64,000 bases of DNA from Paenalcaligenes niemegkensis (GTDB lineage: Bacteria > Pseudomonadota > Gammaproteobacteria > Burkholderiales > Burkholderiaceae_B), in contig NZ_JAKGCT010000004.1 in assembly GCF_022230885.1 (NCBI RefSeq), positions 2,232,001-2,296,000 of the forward strand. The letters are read 5' to 3'. Numbering within the stretch: the stretch's first letter is position 1; each line of letters begins with the position of its first letter. Below the pieces are notes generated by a model. The model was given only the letters and a program-made list of their open reading frames with translations. It had not been told where the DNA came from and ran no database searches. Shown here piece after piece: positions 23,347-34,204 of this stretch. Both the position numbers and the translations under genes were made by a program.

Positions 23347-25062
23347 TTAGAAAAGAAAATAACGTTGGGCCATCGGCAAAACTTTAGCCGGCTCACAAGT
23401 AAGAAGTTCGCCATCAGCCATGACTTGATAAGTTTGTGGATCCACCGTGATAGCAGGAAGCCAATCGTTTCGGACCATGTCTTTCTTACCTATATTCCGG
23501 CAGTTTTTAACAGCAACCAGCGTTTTGTTCAGACCCAGGCTTTTTAGCTCCGGGCTATCGATGGCCGCCTGCGAAACGAAAGTGATAGAGGTGCGCAGTG
23601 CTTTGCCGTAAGAGGCATACATAGGGCGTATATAGACTGGCTGCGGTGTAGAGATTGAAGCGCCGGGGTCACCCACACTTGCTGTGGCAGCCATGCCGCC
23701 CTTGAGCACCATATTGACCTTAATCCCAAAAAAGGCGGGTTTCCACAGTACCAGATCAGCAAATTTCCCCACTTCAACCGAACCAACAATGTGACTGATG
23801 CCATGAGCGATTGCAGGGTTGATGGTGTACTTAGCAATAAAGCGTTTGATACGCTCGTTATCGGAACGGATTGAATCACCTTGTAGAGGACCCCGCTGCT
23901 TTTTCATCTTGTCGGCGGTTTGCCAGGTGCGTAAGACGACCTCGCCAACCCGGCCCATGGCTTGTGAGTCTGAACTCATAATCGAGAAGGCACCCAGATC
24001 GTGAAGAATATCCTCAGCAGCAATTGTTTCACGGCGGATCCGGCTTTCAGCAAAGGCCAGATCTTCTGCAATAGCTGGATTCAGGTGGTGACACACCATG
24101 ACCATGTCCAGATGCTCATCAATAGTATTGACGGTGAAAGGCATGGTGGGATTCGTGGACGCGGGCAAGACGTTCTCCATGCCGGCTGCCACGATGACAT
24201 CGGGGGCGTGTCCACCGCCGGCTCCCTCCGTATGGAAGGAGTGGATGGTGCGGCCCTTGAAAGCGCCAAAGGTGTCTTCCACGAAGCCTGACTCGTTGAG
24301 GGTATCGCTGTGTATGGCGACTTGCACATCCATTTCGTCGGCAATGTCCAGGCACGTATCAATAGTCTGTGGTGTGCTCGCCCAGTCTTCGTGGATTTTC
24401 AGCCCCATGGCGCCAGCCCGCACTTGTTCGCGCAGGGCTTCGTGTGAGCTGGAACTTCCCTTGCCAAATAAACCAATGTTCACCGGCATGGTATCTAGTG
24501 ATTGCAGCATGGCCTGAAGATGCCACACCCCGGAGGTCGAGGTAGTGGCCAGGGAACCTGTGGCGGGGCCTGTACCACCCCCTATAAGGGTAGTGGTTCC
24601 AGTAGCCAGGGCTTCTTCTACCTGCTGCGGACAAATGAAGTGGATATGCGTATCGATGGCACCGGCTGTGATGATCATGCCTTCACCGGCAATAATTTCG
24701 GTTCCTGCACCAATAATAATGTCGACTCCGGGCTGAATATCAGGATTTCCTGCCTTACCTATACCGCTAATAAAGCCGTCTTTAATTCCGATGTCAGCCT
24801 TAACAATACCGGTAATGGCATCGATAATCATGGCGTTGGTGATAACAGTGTCAGCAACATCTTTAGCCAAGCGCTGGCTTTGTCCCATGCCATCGCGTAT
24901 AACCTTGCCGCCCCCGAATTTCACCTCTTCGCCAAAGGTGGTGAAGTCTTTTTCGATCTCGGCCAAGAGTTCGGTATCGGCAAGACGGACTCGGTCGCCC
25001 TTGCCATCTGCAAACGTAGGACCATAAATTTCGGTATAGGCTTTACGAGAAATCGTACTCAT
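23347..25062 (-). CDS. ureC: Urease alpha subunit
   Basis: Catalytic subunit that hydrolyses urea at a dinuclear nickel centre. It is intact at 571 residues. Nickel ligands sit in [13 protein letters not shown], the carbamylated lysine in [12 protein letters not shown], further histidines in [10 protein letters not shown] and [13 protein letters not shown], and the flap cysteine in [13 protein letters not shown]. The start codon overlaps the ureB stop as TAATG, keeping the subunit genes translationally coupled. Confidence 0.98.
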   Translation of the reverse strand: MSTISRKAYTEIYGPTFADGKGDRVRLADTELLAEIEKDFTTFGEEVKFGGGKVIRDGMGQSQRLAKDVADTVITNAMIIDAITGIVKADIGIKDGFISGIGKAGNPDIQPGVDIIIGAGTEIIAGEGMIITAGAIDTHIHFICPQQVEEALATGTTTLIGGGTGPATGSLATTSTSGVWHLQAMLQSLDTMPVNIGLFGKGSSSSHEALREQVRAGAMGLKIHEDWASTPQTIDTCLDIADEMDVQVAIHSDTLNESGFVEDTFGAFKGRTIHSFHTEGAGGGHAPDVIVAAGMENVLPASTNPTMPFTVNTIDEHLDMVMVCHHLNPAIAEDLAFAESRIRRETIAAEDILHDLGAFSIMSSDSQAMGRVGEVVLRTWQTADKMKKQRGPLQGDSIRSDNERIKRFIAKYTINPAIAHGISHIVGSVEVGKFADLVLWKPAFFGIKVNMVLKGGMAATASVGDPGASISTPQPVYIRPMYASYGKALRTSITFVSQAAIDSPELKSLGLNKTLVAVKNCRNIGKKDMVRNDWLPAITVDPQTYQVMADGELLTCEPAKVLPMAQRYFLF

Positions 25063-25367
25063 TAAAGGGCTCCCATGACGTCACCGTGAAATCCATATAC
25101 ATGCCGTAATCCACCCAAGGCTACGAGTTCAATAGTACGGCGCTGTCCTGGCTCGAAGCGGATCGCATTCCCGGCTGGGATATTTAAGCGGAAGCCACGC
25201 GCTGCTTTTCGATCGAATTCAAGGGCGCGGTTTACTTCAGCAAAATGATAGTGTGAACCGACTTGAACAGGACGATCACCGGTATTGATCACAATCAATG
25301 ACAAGGTCTCGCGGCCCACGTTCAGTTTGATGTCACCATCTTCAGCAATAATTTCACCTGGAATCAT
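25062..25367 (-). CDS. ureB: Urease beta subunit
   Basis: Structural subunit of the urease trimer of trimers. It has 101 residues, starting [20 protein letters not shown]. The family segment [26 protein letters not shown] is present. It lies 87 bases after ureA and is coupled to ureC. Confidence 0.97.
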   Translation of the reverse strand: MIPGEIIAEDGDIKLNVGRETLSLIVINTGDRPVQVGSHYHFAEVNRALEFDRKAARGFRLNIPAGNAIRFEPGQRRTIELVALGGLRHVYGFHGDVMGAL

Positions 25368-25454
25368 ATGTTATCCACGCGTAAAAAAATGATAAATAAA
25401 AAGCTGCCGACACAATGAGGTCTGGCTAGTCCTGCGCTATGCTGTATTCGATCC

Positions 25455-25757
25455 CTAGATGATAGGGTTGTGCACAGTTACTAATTTGGTCCCGTCGGGA
25501 AATGTGGCTTCCACCTGTATGTCCGGAATCATTTCTGGAATTCCTTCCATTACATCGTCGCGGCTAAGAATTTGGGTTCCATCGTTCATTAACTCTGCAA
25601 CAGTGCGCCCATCCCGGGCTCCTTCCATCAGCGAGGCCGTGATCAGCGCGACGGCTTCTGGATAATTTAGTTTTAAACCGCGTGCTTTACGACGTTCAGC
25701 CAGAAGCGCTGCGGTGAAAATCAATAATTTATCTCGTTCGCGTGGCGTTAATTCCAT
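25455..25757 (-). CDS. ureA: Urease gamma subunit
   Basis: Small structural subunit of 100 residues, starting [27 protein letters not shown], with the C-terminal [16 protein letters not shown] typical of UreA. It is separate from ureB, as in most proteobacteria, and lies 144 bases after ureD. Confidence 0.97.
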   Translation of the reverse strand: MELTPRERDKLLIFTAALLAERRKARGLKLNYPEAVALITASLMEGARDGRTVAELMNDGTQILSRDDVMEGIPEMIPDIQVEATFPDGTKLVTVHNPII

Positions 25758-25901
25758 CTCAATTTCCTATTACACAAATGCGTCAAGCCCAGTGGGGTCT
25801 TTCGTCGCCTTTCAGGCAGAAATGCTTTAAAACAGTCGGGCTACGGGCTAGTCTCGTGTTTAAACAGACTGAAGCTAATGTTCAGGTGCACCCGGCTGGA
25901 A

Positions 25902-26754
25902 TCAGGTATTCCATAATCGCAGGTGGTTGGCTGGTGTGTTCAACATCAAAGGGCGCAGCTGCTGCCAGGCTTCGATTAAAAAGTGTTTAACATCTTCAGC
26001 ATGTTGGGCAAGCACTCGAATAAGATACAAGTTATGTGTGGCGCTGTACTCTAGTTTGCTGACCCCCGCTCGGATCTGCTCACTCCAGGGCATACCTTGG
26101 GCGAGCTGTTCGTAGCTTTCGTGCGAAAGCTCATGACCAAATGCCCACAGCGTGCCACTAACCGGGAAGGACGCCAAACCATTCATGCTGTTTCGCAAGG
26201 GGTCTGCAGCACTGAGTTCGCCCGTATCAATCCAAAAACCTGACCTTCTATCCACAGTTCTGTGGTGGTACGCAAATGGCCTGCTTTCCAATGACCTTCG
26301 CGAAGCACGCTGCCCAGCTGGAAGTAATCCCAACCAATGGCGGTCGCATCGGCGCTGAGATTCACGATGGTCGTGTTCTTCGCATTAGACTCTTCGAAAA
26401 AATATTTTCGCAAGGAAGCCATTCAAGCTTTGAATGGGCTGAAACGTCCAAGGTGACCGTTTGAACCGACTCACGCCCATTGGCCTTGTACCAGCGGGTG
26501 GCGCCGGTGTTGGCAAGCACAGCATGCGCACCGTGATCTACGTGCACACGAATATCAAGCACGTCGCCCCCTGCAATTCCCGAAGGGGGATGCAAAATGG
26601 TTACGTGGCAAATTTCAGGACCTTCGGGATAAAGGGCCTTTTGTATTAAAAGAGGACCTTTATGGTGACGCCGAGCAAGAATGCTGCGCGTAGCATTTTG
26701 TAACGAAAAGCTGAGAGAGAGCTCAGCGTGCCATTGATTTAAAACCTCGGTCAT
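25902..26754 (-). CDS. ureD: Urease accessory protein UreD (two frame breaks)
   Basis: Scaffold that binds apo-urease and recruits UreF-UreG. It starts MTEVLNQWHAELSLSFSLQNATRS. The landmarks HPPSGIAGGDVL and TGATRWYK are in the first segment. The frame is lost at the A run 26397-26402 and again at the A run 26234-26238. Both repairs give a continuous 284-residue protein through ATAIGWDYFQLG and FWIDTGELSAADPL. It is the first gene of a ureDABCEFG operon without ureJ or a linked nickel transporter in this window. Confidence 0.94.
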
Positions 26755-27320
26755 GAAATGTGCCGCGAAGAAAACGCAAGTTAGTGTGATCGATGAGGAA
26801 ACACAAAATGAACGCCCATCTTTTACGCTGTTATGAGAAAACGCGTTTTTTAATATGCTACGGTACGTTGGTTAGAGATAGTTTACATAAGCGAATGGAT
26901 ATATCAATAGCATTTGTGTATAAAAACTTAATTTAGTTATAAAACAAAGACTTAGGCTTGTGTATAAGCTCTGTAAAAGATGTGGGTAAAGCTGTGTGGT
27001 CCACGGTGAGCACATAGAGTGAAGGTCTGAAGAGACAAGTAGCTGTTTTTCATGCACTTAGCCGTGACAGAGTGCACGGAGCATGCCAAAATTGCTCGTC
27101 CCCTTGTTTGCTGAAGGCAGAGAAGTCATGTCCTGGCCTACCATTTTTTAAAATTTCCACGTCGCCCACACCTGTTTATCGTTTTGCTCGTGACTGGAGA
27201 GATTCACCATACACAGGGCGGACAGAGCGCTGTATTTGGCAAAGAATGGCGGACGCAACAAAATAGAGTTGATTTAGTATTGGCCAATTCCCGCAGGCTG
27301 ATCACGGAAATTTTTTAATT
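26755..27320. other. Divergent spacer between ureD and psd
   Basis: About 570 bases without a recognisable gene. The short open frames here (about 60 codons) look random. It must hold the urease promoter (leftward) and the psd promoter (rightward). One DnaA-box-like TGTGTATAA occurs near 26960. No operator could be assigned. Confidence 0.5.
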
Positions 27321-28166
27321 ATGTTCAATCGTTTAGCTGTTCTTCCTCAGTATTTGTTTCCTAAGCGGCTTTTGACCGAGTTTGCGGGCAAGGTTGCCTC
27401 GCATAAAGGAGGCGCCTGGACGACAAAAATCATTATGCGCTTTATACGTCGTTACAACGTGGACATGAGTGAAGCGCAGAACTCCGACCCTACCGCATAT
27501 GCCAGCTTCAACGAATTCTTCACGCGTCCCTTAAAAGAAGGTGCCAGACCTATTTCGGAAGCTGATCTGGTTAGTCCCGTTGACGGGGCCATAAGTCAAT
27601 TAGGTGCAATAAAGACCCATCAAATATTTCAGGCTAAAGGCCATGACTACAGCACTCAAACCCTGGTGGGCGGAGACGCAGCACTGGCAGCGAAGTTTCG
27701 TGATGGCTTGTATGCAACTCTCTACCTGAGTCCACGTGATTACCACCGGGTCCATATGCCATGTGACGGACGATTGTTACGTATGATCTATGTGCCCGGA
27801 GACTTGTTTTCGGTTAACCCAACGACGGCACGAGGCGTTCCCGGGCTTTTTGCCCGCAACGAGCGAGTCGTATGTGTGTTTGATTCCGAGCGCGGGCCAT
27901 TCGTAATGGCGTTGGTAGGCGCCACCATTGTCGGTAGTATGGAAACAGTATGGCATGGGCAAGTGAACCCGCCCAGGGCAAAAGAAATTGTTGAGTGGTC
28001 ATACGACGATCAGGCTATTTGCTTAAAGAAAGGCGAGGAGATGGGGCGTTTCTTGCTCGGATCAACGGTGGTGCTACTTTTTCCTCAGGACTCTTACCGG
28101 TTCAATCTTGCCTGGTCTGCAACCGGTTCAATTAAAATGGGCGAAACCATGGGTGAAACCCTTTAA
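27321..28166 (+). CDS. psd: Phosphatidylserine decarboxylase
   Basis: Inner-membrane enzyme making phosphatidylethanolamine from phosphatidylserine. At 281 residues it is full length. It has FNEFFTRPLKEGARPI, the catalytic SPVDG, YHRVHMPCDG, and the self-cleavage motif LGSTVVLLFP near residue 250, where the serine becomes the pyruvoyl group. The downstream gene starts 30 bases later. Confidence 0.97.
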   Translation: MFNRLAVLPQYLFPKRLLTEFAGKVASHKGGAWTTKIIMRFIRRYNVDMSEAQNSDPTAYASFNEFFTRPLKEGARPISEADLVSPVDGAISQLGAIKTHQIFQAKGHDYSTQTLVGGDAALAAKFRDGLYATLYLSPRDYHRVHMPCDGRLLRMIYVPGDLFSVNPTTARGVPGLFARNERVVCVFDSERGPFVMALVGATIVGSMETVWHGQVNPPRAKEIVEWSYDDQAICLKKGEEMGRFLLGSTVVLLFPQDSYRFNLAWSATGSIKMGETMGETL

Positions 28167-28196
28167 CCTACACCCAGACCATTACAGGGGCACACA

Positions 28197-29171
28197 ATGA
28201 TTTGGCGCACGTTATTGTTTATACCTGCACTATTCTCGATAGCTTGGGGTGCGCTGGCCTTGTTTTACCAGCTTCAGCTGTCGGGCTGGGCCCGGTGGGC
28301 CATAATTGTCATCTGGTGTGTGATTAACGGTTTTTTGTTGTGGGAGTGGTGGCGCAAGGGGGCGGGATGGCAGTTATTGTGTGTGGTTTTGCTCTTGCTT
28401 ATGCTGGGCGCCTGGTGGAGCACTATCAAAGCTTCGAATCACCGTGATTGGGCTGAAGATGTTAACCGCTTAACCACTGCCGAAGTAAATGGTACCCATG
28501 TGATCTTGCACAACGTACGTAATTTTGACTGGATAAACCGGGATAAGGCCAATGCCCGATGGGAAACCCGCCAATACGATATTGATCAAATTCAAAGTGT
28601 AGATGTTTTCCTGTCGTATTGGATGGGGCCGGCTATTGCTCATACCTTGGTCTCGTTTGGGTTCAGCAATGGCGAACAGGTAGTTTGGTCGGTAGAAATA
28701 CGCCGCGAGAAACACGAGTCATTTTCATCTGTAGGCGGTTTCTTCAAGAAGTTTGAAATGAGTGTGGTGGCAGCTGACGAGAATGACATTGTCCGTTTAC
28801 GTACCAATGCCCGGGGCGAGGATGTCTATCGCTATAAAGTCAACATGGACTTGCCTGCAGCCCGCTCGTTATTCTTAGCCTATGCAGACACGGCAAACGA
28901 AGTTGCGGCCGAGCCGCGCTTCTATCACACGGTTATTGCCAATTGCACCACCATTATTTATGAGCTGGTTACACGGATAATTCCTGGTCTGCCTAAAGAT
29001 TATCGGTTGTTGCTGTCAGGCTATCTGCCTGAATACCTATATGGAATTAAGGCATTAGATAACTCCGAATCGCTGGCGCAATTGCGTCAGCAGGCTGCGA
29101 TTACTGAACGAGCCAAAAAAATTCCTGAAAACGTTGATTTTTCGCAGTATATTCGTCAAGCCCCGAATTGA
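28197..29171 (+). CDS. DUF4105 family membrane-anchored protein
   Basis: 324 residues. Three hydrophobic segments occupy roughly residues 1-85, followed by a soluble, presumably periplasmic domain. The domain resembles DUF4105 (Lnb N-terminal periplasmic domain), with HRDWAEDVNRL, HNVRNFDWI and YHTVIANCTTIIYELVTRIIPGL, where the H and C residues look catalytic. The function is unknown; a thiol-dependent hydrolase is a guess from the Cys/His arrangement. It is probably co-transcribed with psd. Confidence 0.8.
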   Translation: MIWRTLLFIPALFSIAWGALALFYQLQLSGWARWAIIVIWCVINGFLLWEWWRKGAGWQLLCVVLLLLMLGAWWSTIKASNHRDWAEDVNRLTTAEVNGTHVILHNVRNFDWINRDKANARWETRQYDIDQIQSVDVFLSYWMGPAIAHTLVSFGFSNGEQVVWSVEIRREKHESFSSVGGFFKKFEMSVVAADENDIVRLRTNARGEDVYRYKVNMDLPAARSLFLAYADTANEVAAEPRFYHTVIANCTTIIYELVTRIIPGLPKDYRLLLSGYLPEYLYGIKALDNSESLAQLRQQAAITERAKKIPENVDFSQYIRQAPN

Positions 29172-29194
29172 GGGCTGCGAAGTAAATCGCTTTT

Positions 29195-29838
29195 ATGACT
29201 TTTGACCTGTTTGCGAATAGCGGTGCTGCAGAGCCAGAGTTTTTGACTCCTCATACGGTTTTGTTTCCGGGTTATTTGCTTGGTGAAGTGGACTGGCTGT
29301 ACGCGGAATTGGCAGCTCTTGAAAAACAGTTTCCATTCAGATCCATGCGTACGCCTAAAGGTAAAATGTCGGTGGCGACGACCAGTTGGGGGCCATTAGG
29401 CTGGACAAGTGATGAATCAGGCTATCGTTACACCACCGTTGACCCCATAAGTCAGCGTCACTGGCCCGCCCTGCCCCCAGGTTGCATGCATTGGCCTCTA
29501 AGGTGGCTGACCTGGCGGGTTACCCCAATTTCAACCCCGACAGCTGCCTGGTGAACCAATATTCGCCACAGTCTAAAATGGGCCTGCACCAGGATAAGAA
29601 TGAACAAGACTATAGTCAGCCGATTGTCTCCTTTTCCTTAGGTTTGGCGGCTACTTTTCTGATGGGCGGTTTGCAGCGCTCAGATCCGGTTCATAAACTG
29701 AACCTTAGGCATGGTGACGTATTGGTGTTCGGAGGCCCGGATCGCTTGCGTTATCACGGCATTTCGTCTGTAGCCAGGCCTTCGGACAATCAGTCGATCT
29801 CTGCACGACTTAACTTTACATTCAGACGTGTGTCATAA
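29195..29838 (+). CDS. alkB: DNA oxidative demethylase AlkB (one frame break)
   Basis: Fe(II)/2-oxoglutarate dioxygenase repairing 1-methyladenine and 3-methylcytosine. The frame is lost at the C run 29474-29478. The repaired protein has 214 residues. Iron ligands are H and D of MGLHQDKNEQD and H of RLRYHGI, and the 2-oxoglutarate-binding arginines lie in ARLNFTFRR at the C terminus. It is followed six bases later by ogt, giving a two-gene alkylation-repair unit. Confidence 0.94.
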
Positions 29839-29843
29839 GGATA

Positions 29844-30392
29844 ATGATGATGTTGTCAGCCCAGCCGCAGCCGTCACCCGCGGTGCTACGTTATGCACAT
29901 ACCCTGAGCCCTCTGGGGACGGTAACCGTCGCTATACGCGATAATGCTGTGTGCGCTGTGATACTGAGCGATGATGTAGAGCAGGCTTTTCAAGACTTGC
30001 AGCGCATGTTTAAGGGTGAGCCACTACAGCACGATGAAGAGAACGTATCCAGTCTCTGTCTGCGAGTGAAGCAGAAAATACTGAAACCCGGTCTGGGCGA
30101 CGATATCGAGCTGCGCGTGGTGGGTACCCCATTTCAGCAACGTGTATGGAAGCAGCTTCTCACGATTCCAGCCGGAGAGACGCGAAGCTATTCAGAGCTG
30201 GCATTCCTGATTGGTAAACCGAAGGCGGTACGGGCTGTTGCCAGCGCTTGCGCAGCGAACAGAATCGCCGTATTGATCCCATGCCATCGTGTAGTACGGC
30301 AGGATGGTGTACTGTCGGGCTACCGTTGGGGCTTAGCGCGAAAAAATGAATTGCTGCGTCTGGAAAATACACGGCAACAGTCTTTCTCATAA
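29844..30392 (+). CDS. ogt: Methylated-DNA--protein-cysteine methyltransferase
   Basis: Suicide enzyme moving methyl groups from O6-methylguanine to its own cysteine. It has 182 residues with the active-site motif IPCHRVV near residue 150, the preceding helix-turn-helix GETRSYSELAFLIGKPKAVRAVASACAAN and GYRWGLARKNELL. It has no AraC or Ada N-terminal domain, so it is Ogt-like rather than Ada. It is directly downstream of alkB. Confidence 0.93.
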   Translation: MMMLSAQPQPSPAVLRYAHTLSPLGTVTVAIRDNAVCAVILSDDVEQAFQDLQRMFKGEPLQHDEENVSSLCLRVKQKILKPGLGDDIELRVVGTPFQQRVWKQLLTIPAGETRSYSELAFLIGKPKAVRAVASACAANRIAVLIPCHRVVRQDGVLSGYRWGLARKNELLRLENTRQQSFS

Positions 30393-30448
30393 TCAATGTG
30401 CTGTGTGGTTCGTGCATACATGGCTTAACTTTTACTGATGTTTTTTGA

Positions 30449-31866
30449 ATGACCCCTACCACTAATGATTCATGGGCAACCCTGTTAAGTGGGCGCAATG
30501 GACTGCGCTCCCTTGCCCTGGCTGGCGGAGTGTCCGTGCATGCCATCAATGTTTACCTGGTGACGACCATTCTGCCCTCTGTAGTGCGAGACATTGGCGG
30601 CCTGGAATATTACGCATGGAACATGACGCTATTCGTCATGGCTTCTATTTTGGGTTCTACCCTTTCTCCTAAGTTCATCCAGTCCTTCGGTTTACGGAAT
30701 GCCTTCTTCATTGCAATGGGGATATTCATTGCGGGAACAGCCTGCTGCGCAGTGGCGCCCTCCATGACTGCCATGTTGATGGGAAGAACGGTACAAGGTC
30801 TGGGTGGGGGCTTCCTGCTTGGCCTGAGCTATTCTGCTGTACGCATCGTGTTCGAGGAAGCTCTGTGGCCACGAGCCATGGTGCTGATATCCAGCATGTG
30901 GGGAGTTGCCACCCTGATTGGACCAACTCTTGGGGGGATATTTGCACAATCAGGCCATTGGAGACTGGCTTTCTGGTCGGTTATCCCAGTGGTCTTGCTT
31001 CTATTGGTATTGGTGTGGACACAAATTAAGCCCACGAGCTCCCGCGATGATGAAAACGTAAAGGTTCCGGCGGGGAAAATCGTCGTGCTGGGCTTGTCGG
31101 TATTTATTGTGTCGTATGCAAGCTTATCTGATCAATGGCCGATTAATGCCTTGGGCCTGGCGACAGCGCTCGTGCTGACCATTTTGGTGGGCCGGGCGGA
31201 CAATGGATCGGCTGCCAATCTGTTACCGCATGGTACCTATCGTTTTGGCGGTTCTCTTGCGGTGTATTACCTGTGTGTAGCTTTTTTAAGCCTGGCAGTA
31301 ACGATTGAGGTTTTTATACCTTACTTCTTGCAGACCATACATGAGCAGCGTCCATTGATAGCGGGTTATTTCATGGCGTCGATATCGTTTGGCTGGACGT
31401 CTGGATCCTTTCTAAGTGCAGGCCGTTCAGTACAGGCGACCGAGCGTTATGTGCAGTTTGGTCCTTTAGTGTCTGCCGCCGGGCTGCTGCTATTGGCCAT
31501 ACTCATGCCGCTGGATCTGACGCAGTACATGGGTGGGGCTTATTGGCTGATCCTGCCCCTGGTTTGTATAGGCGGGGGAATAGGCGTGTGCTGGCCGCAT
31601 TTATTAACTCGCGTGTTTCATGTGGCCCCTGCAGGCCAGGAGAATATTGCATCGGCCGCTATCATTACGGTGCAGCTGTACGCTCTCGCTCTCGGGGGGC
31701 GTTAGCCGGAATGCTGACTAACCTGTCGGGCCTGGTTAACCCGGGCGGCGCGGTGGGTGCCCGTTCTGCCTCGGTAGTCCTATTTTTGGTGATGGCAATA
31801 GGACCGTTTTTAGCCGCGTGGCTCATCTACAAGAAGCAAAAGACGGCAGTTCACGCTGTTGGCTAA
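30449..31866 (+). CDS. MFS transporter, drug:H+ antiporter-2 type (one frame break)
   Basis: Membrane exporter of about 472 residues after one base is restored in the G run 31694-31699. It shows motif GRTVQGLGGGFLLG (loop 2-3/helix 4) and the antiporter motif C region GVATLIGPTLGGIFAQSGHWRLAFW, which place it in the EmrB/QacA-like group. About a dozen or more hydrophobic segments are visible. It lies 57 bases after ogt on the same strand. The substrate is unknown. Confidence 0.85.
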
Positions 31867-31944
31867 TTGGCTGAGGTGCACACGCGTGAAAAAGTAAAAG
31901 GAACACCGCCGCTACATTGTGTTCCGGTTGATGACAGAGGGCGT

Positions 31945-32499
31945 TTATCCGCTAAACCCGCCCTCTTCTAAAAACCTGAGTTCGTCTTGGGTTGAGCGGC
32001 GGGCCAATATGGCATTGCGATGTGGAAAGCGCCCATATCGCTTAATAATATCGCGGTGGTGAAGTGCGAACTTAAGCCCTTCTCCGGTTTCCCCACGCTC
32101 ATTAAGCTGCACAGCCAGGTCTTGATCGAGAGGGTCTTCGCTGTGGGTAAAAGGAAGATAGCAAAACACGCGTAATGATGGCTCGAGGTTTAAATCGCCT
32201 TTGCGTTCTGTTACGAGCCGTGCGTAGTGCCGTGCCAGGGGGTCGGTTGCATACATATGTCCCGTGTTGCGGAAGCAGTTGCGGGGGTATTGATCCAATA
32301 AAATAAGTAAAGCCAAGGCTCCTTCGTCGCTGCTGGCCCAGAGGTCATGCGCCCGGCGAGCTGCTTGCCAATGCAGAAGCTCGAACTGTGTTTTGAAACG
32401 CCCGTCAAAATCTGCGCTTTTGACAAACCAGTGTTTGGCAGAGGCCAGCCAAAAATCGATAATGTCACGGATGGCGGGCGATACGGCTGAAGTCGGCAT
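31945..32499 (-). CDS. DUF924 family protein
   Basis: 184 residues, soluble and helix-rich, with the DUF924 landmarks FWLASAKHWFVKSADFDGRF, LILLDQYPRNCFRNT, FCYLPFTHSEDPLDQD and FPHRNAILARRST. The family resembles TPR-like folds and has no established function. It lies downstream of mnmE on the same strand. Confidence 0.88.
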   Translation of the reverse strand: MPTSAVSPAIRDIIDFWLASAKHWFVKSADFDGRFKTQFELLHWQAARRAHDLWASSDEGALALLILLDQYPRNCFRNTGHMYATDPLARHYARLVTERKGDLNLEPSLRVFCYLPFTHSEDPLDQDLAVQLNERGETGEGLKFALHHRDIIKRYGRFPHRNAILARRSTQDELRFLEEGGFSG

Positions 32500-32610
32500 G
32501 CTGTTTTCCCTATGAGTGAAAGTGCTTGAACGATACCGTCAATAAAGCAAGTTGAAAGATACGGCCAGGGTAAGAATAGCTGGGTTATGGCTTCTGATTG
32601 CCAGTTGGCT

Positions 32611-33989
32611 CTATTTGCCGATGCAAAAGCTGGAGAAAATTTCTCCTAGCAGGTCATCGCTGCTAAACACTCCGGTGATCGAAGACAACTGATCATGGGC
32701 AAGACGCAGCTCTTCAGCGAACAGATCAAGTACTTGGTCTGTCTGAGCCGCATGAGCTGCAGCCATTTTTAGGTGTCCATCGGTAGCCTTCAAGGCTTGC
32801 AGGTGCCGTTCACGCGCGAGCCAGGGTGACTCAGAGCTGGAGTTCCAGCCAGCGATGTCCAGGAGCACCTGTCGTAGTTCATCCAGTCCTTTACCACTTT
32901 TTGCCGATATATAGAGAGTCTGCCCAGTGTTTTCAGTGGTGCCTATCGCTGATTCCGGACTGCTCTCAAGCAGGTCCGACTTGTTATGGACAATAAGGGT
33001 GGGCGTGTTGGCAGGCAGGCGTGCGGTAATGGCGCTGTCGAGCTGATCGCCGGGGTATCGCGCATCATGAAGGTGAATGATAACGTTGGCTTTTTCTATT
33101 TCGGCCCAGCTTCTGGCGATGCCGATGCTTTCGACGGTATCCTCAGTCTCGCGTAGTCCTGCCGTGTCAACGATATGAATAGGCACACCATCGAGATGAA
33201 TGAGCTGTGTGACGCGATCGCGAGTGGTTCCTGCTATGTCGGTCACGATGGCGATATCGTCGCCGGCCAGGGCGTTCAGAAGGCTTGATTTACCTACATT
33301 GGGCTGCCCTGCCAGTACGACGTGCAGGCCATCCCTTAAAACCATTCCTTGCTTGGCCTGGCGTAGTATTTCAGCAAGTTCTTTTTCAATATTTTGCAGC
33401 GTGTCGGCGGCCTGGTACTTTTCGAGGAAGTCAATTTCTTCTTCGGGGAAATCCAGGGTGGCTTCAACCAGCATACGCAGATGAATAATGTCATCTGCAA
33501 GCTGATTTACCCGCTTGGAAAAAGCACCACTGAGTGAGGCCATCGCGCTTTTGGCTGCGGCGGCGGACGAAGCATCAATCAGGTCTGCAACGGCCTCGGC
33601 CTGAGCCAGATCCATCCGGTCATTCAGGTAGGCGCGTTGCGTGAATTCGCCTGGTGCAGCCAGACGCAGACGACTTTCTTTCCCTATCTGCAGACAACGC
33701 TCTAGAACACGTCGCAGTACCGCTGGCCCCCATGCCCCTGCAGTTCGACTACATCCTCGCCAGTGTAGGAATTCGGCCCTTTAAAGTATATGGCTACGCC
33801 TTCATCAATGGCCTGCCCCTGTTCATCGTTAAATGGCAGGTAGTGAGCATGCCGCGGTGTGAGCGCGGTATTGAACAGCTTCTTGATGAGCGGGCTGAGC
33901 GCGGCGCCGGAGATGCGGATGATTCCGATGCCTCCGCGTCCTGGAGCCGTAGCGATGGCGATAATGGGGTCTGTATGTGTGTTGGTCAT
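32611..33989 (-). CDS. mnmE: tRNA modification GTPase MnmE (one frame break)
   Basis: Partner of MnmG in wobble-uridine modification. The N-terminal folate-binding domain starts [28 protein letters not shown]. The frame is lost at the C run 33727-33731 after ELQGHGG. The remainder has the G domain ([28 protein letters not shown]) and the C-terminal FCIGK that supplies the formylation-site cysteine. The repaired length is 459 residues. It belongs to the rpmH-rnpA-yidD-yidC-mnmE block. Confidence 0.96.
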
Positions 33990-34140
33990 GGGCTATGGGT
34001 TTTGCTGAAGGTCGAGGATATCTATTGTAATAGAGCCTGTCCCAGGGTGCGCCAATATGCGGATGCTGAGATTACCTAGTATGCAGCAGCCATGTAATCC
34101 GATGAACATCTGTACAGTGTTTATTGCTTACGCCGGAACA

Positions 34141-34173
34141 AAAAAATCCCGCTTGACGATGAAGCGGGATTTT
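34141..34173. terminator. Terminator between yidC and mnmE
   Basis: AAAATCCCGCTT (34143-34154) pairs perfectly with AAGCGGGATTTT (34162-34173), a 12-base stem with a seven-base loop. It is flanked by A on the left and T on the right, so it can act in both directions. It lies 32 bases beyond the yidC stop and suggests mnmE has its own promoter. Confidence 0.85.
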
Positions 34174-34204
34174 AGTTTTACTACGGTGGTGTGCAGTACG
34201 GGGT

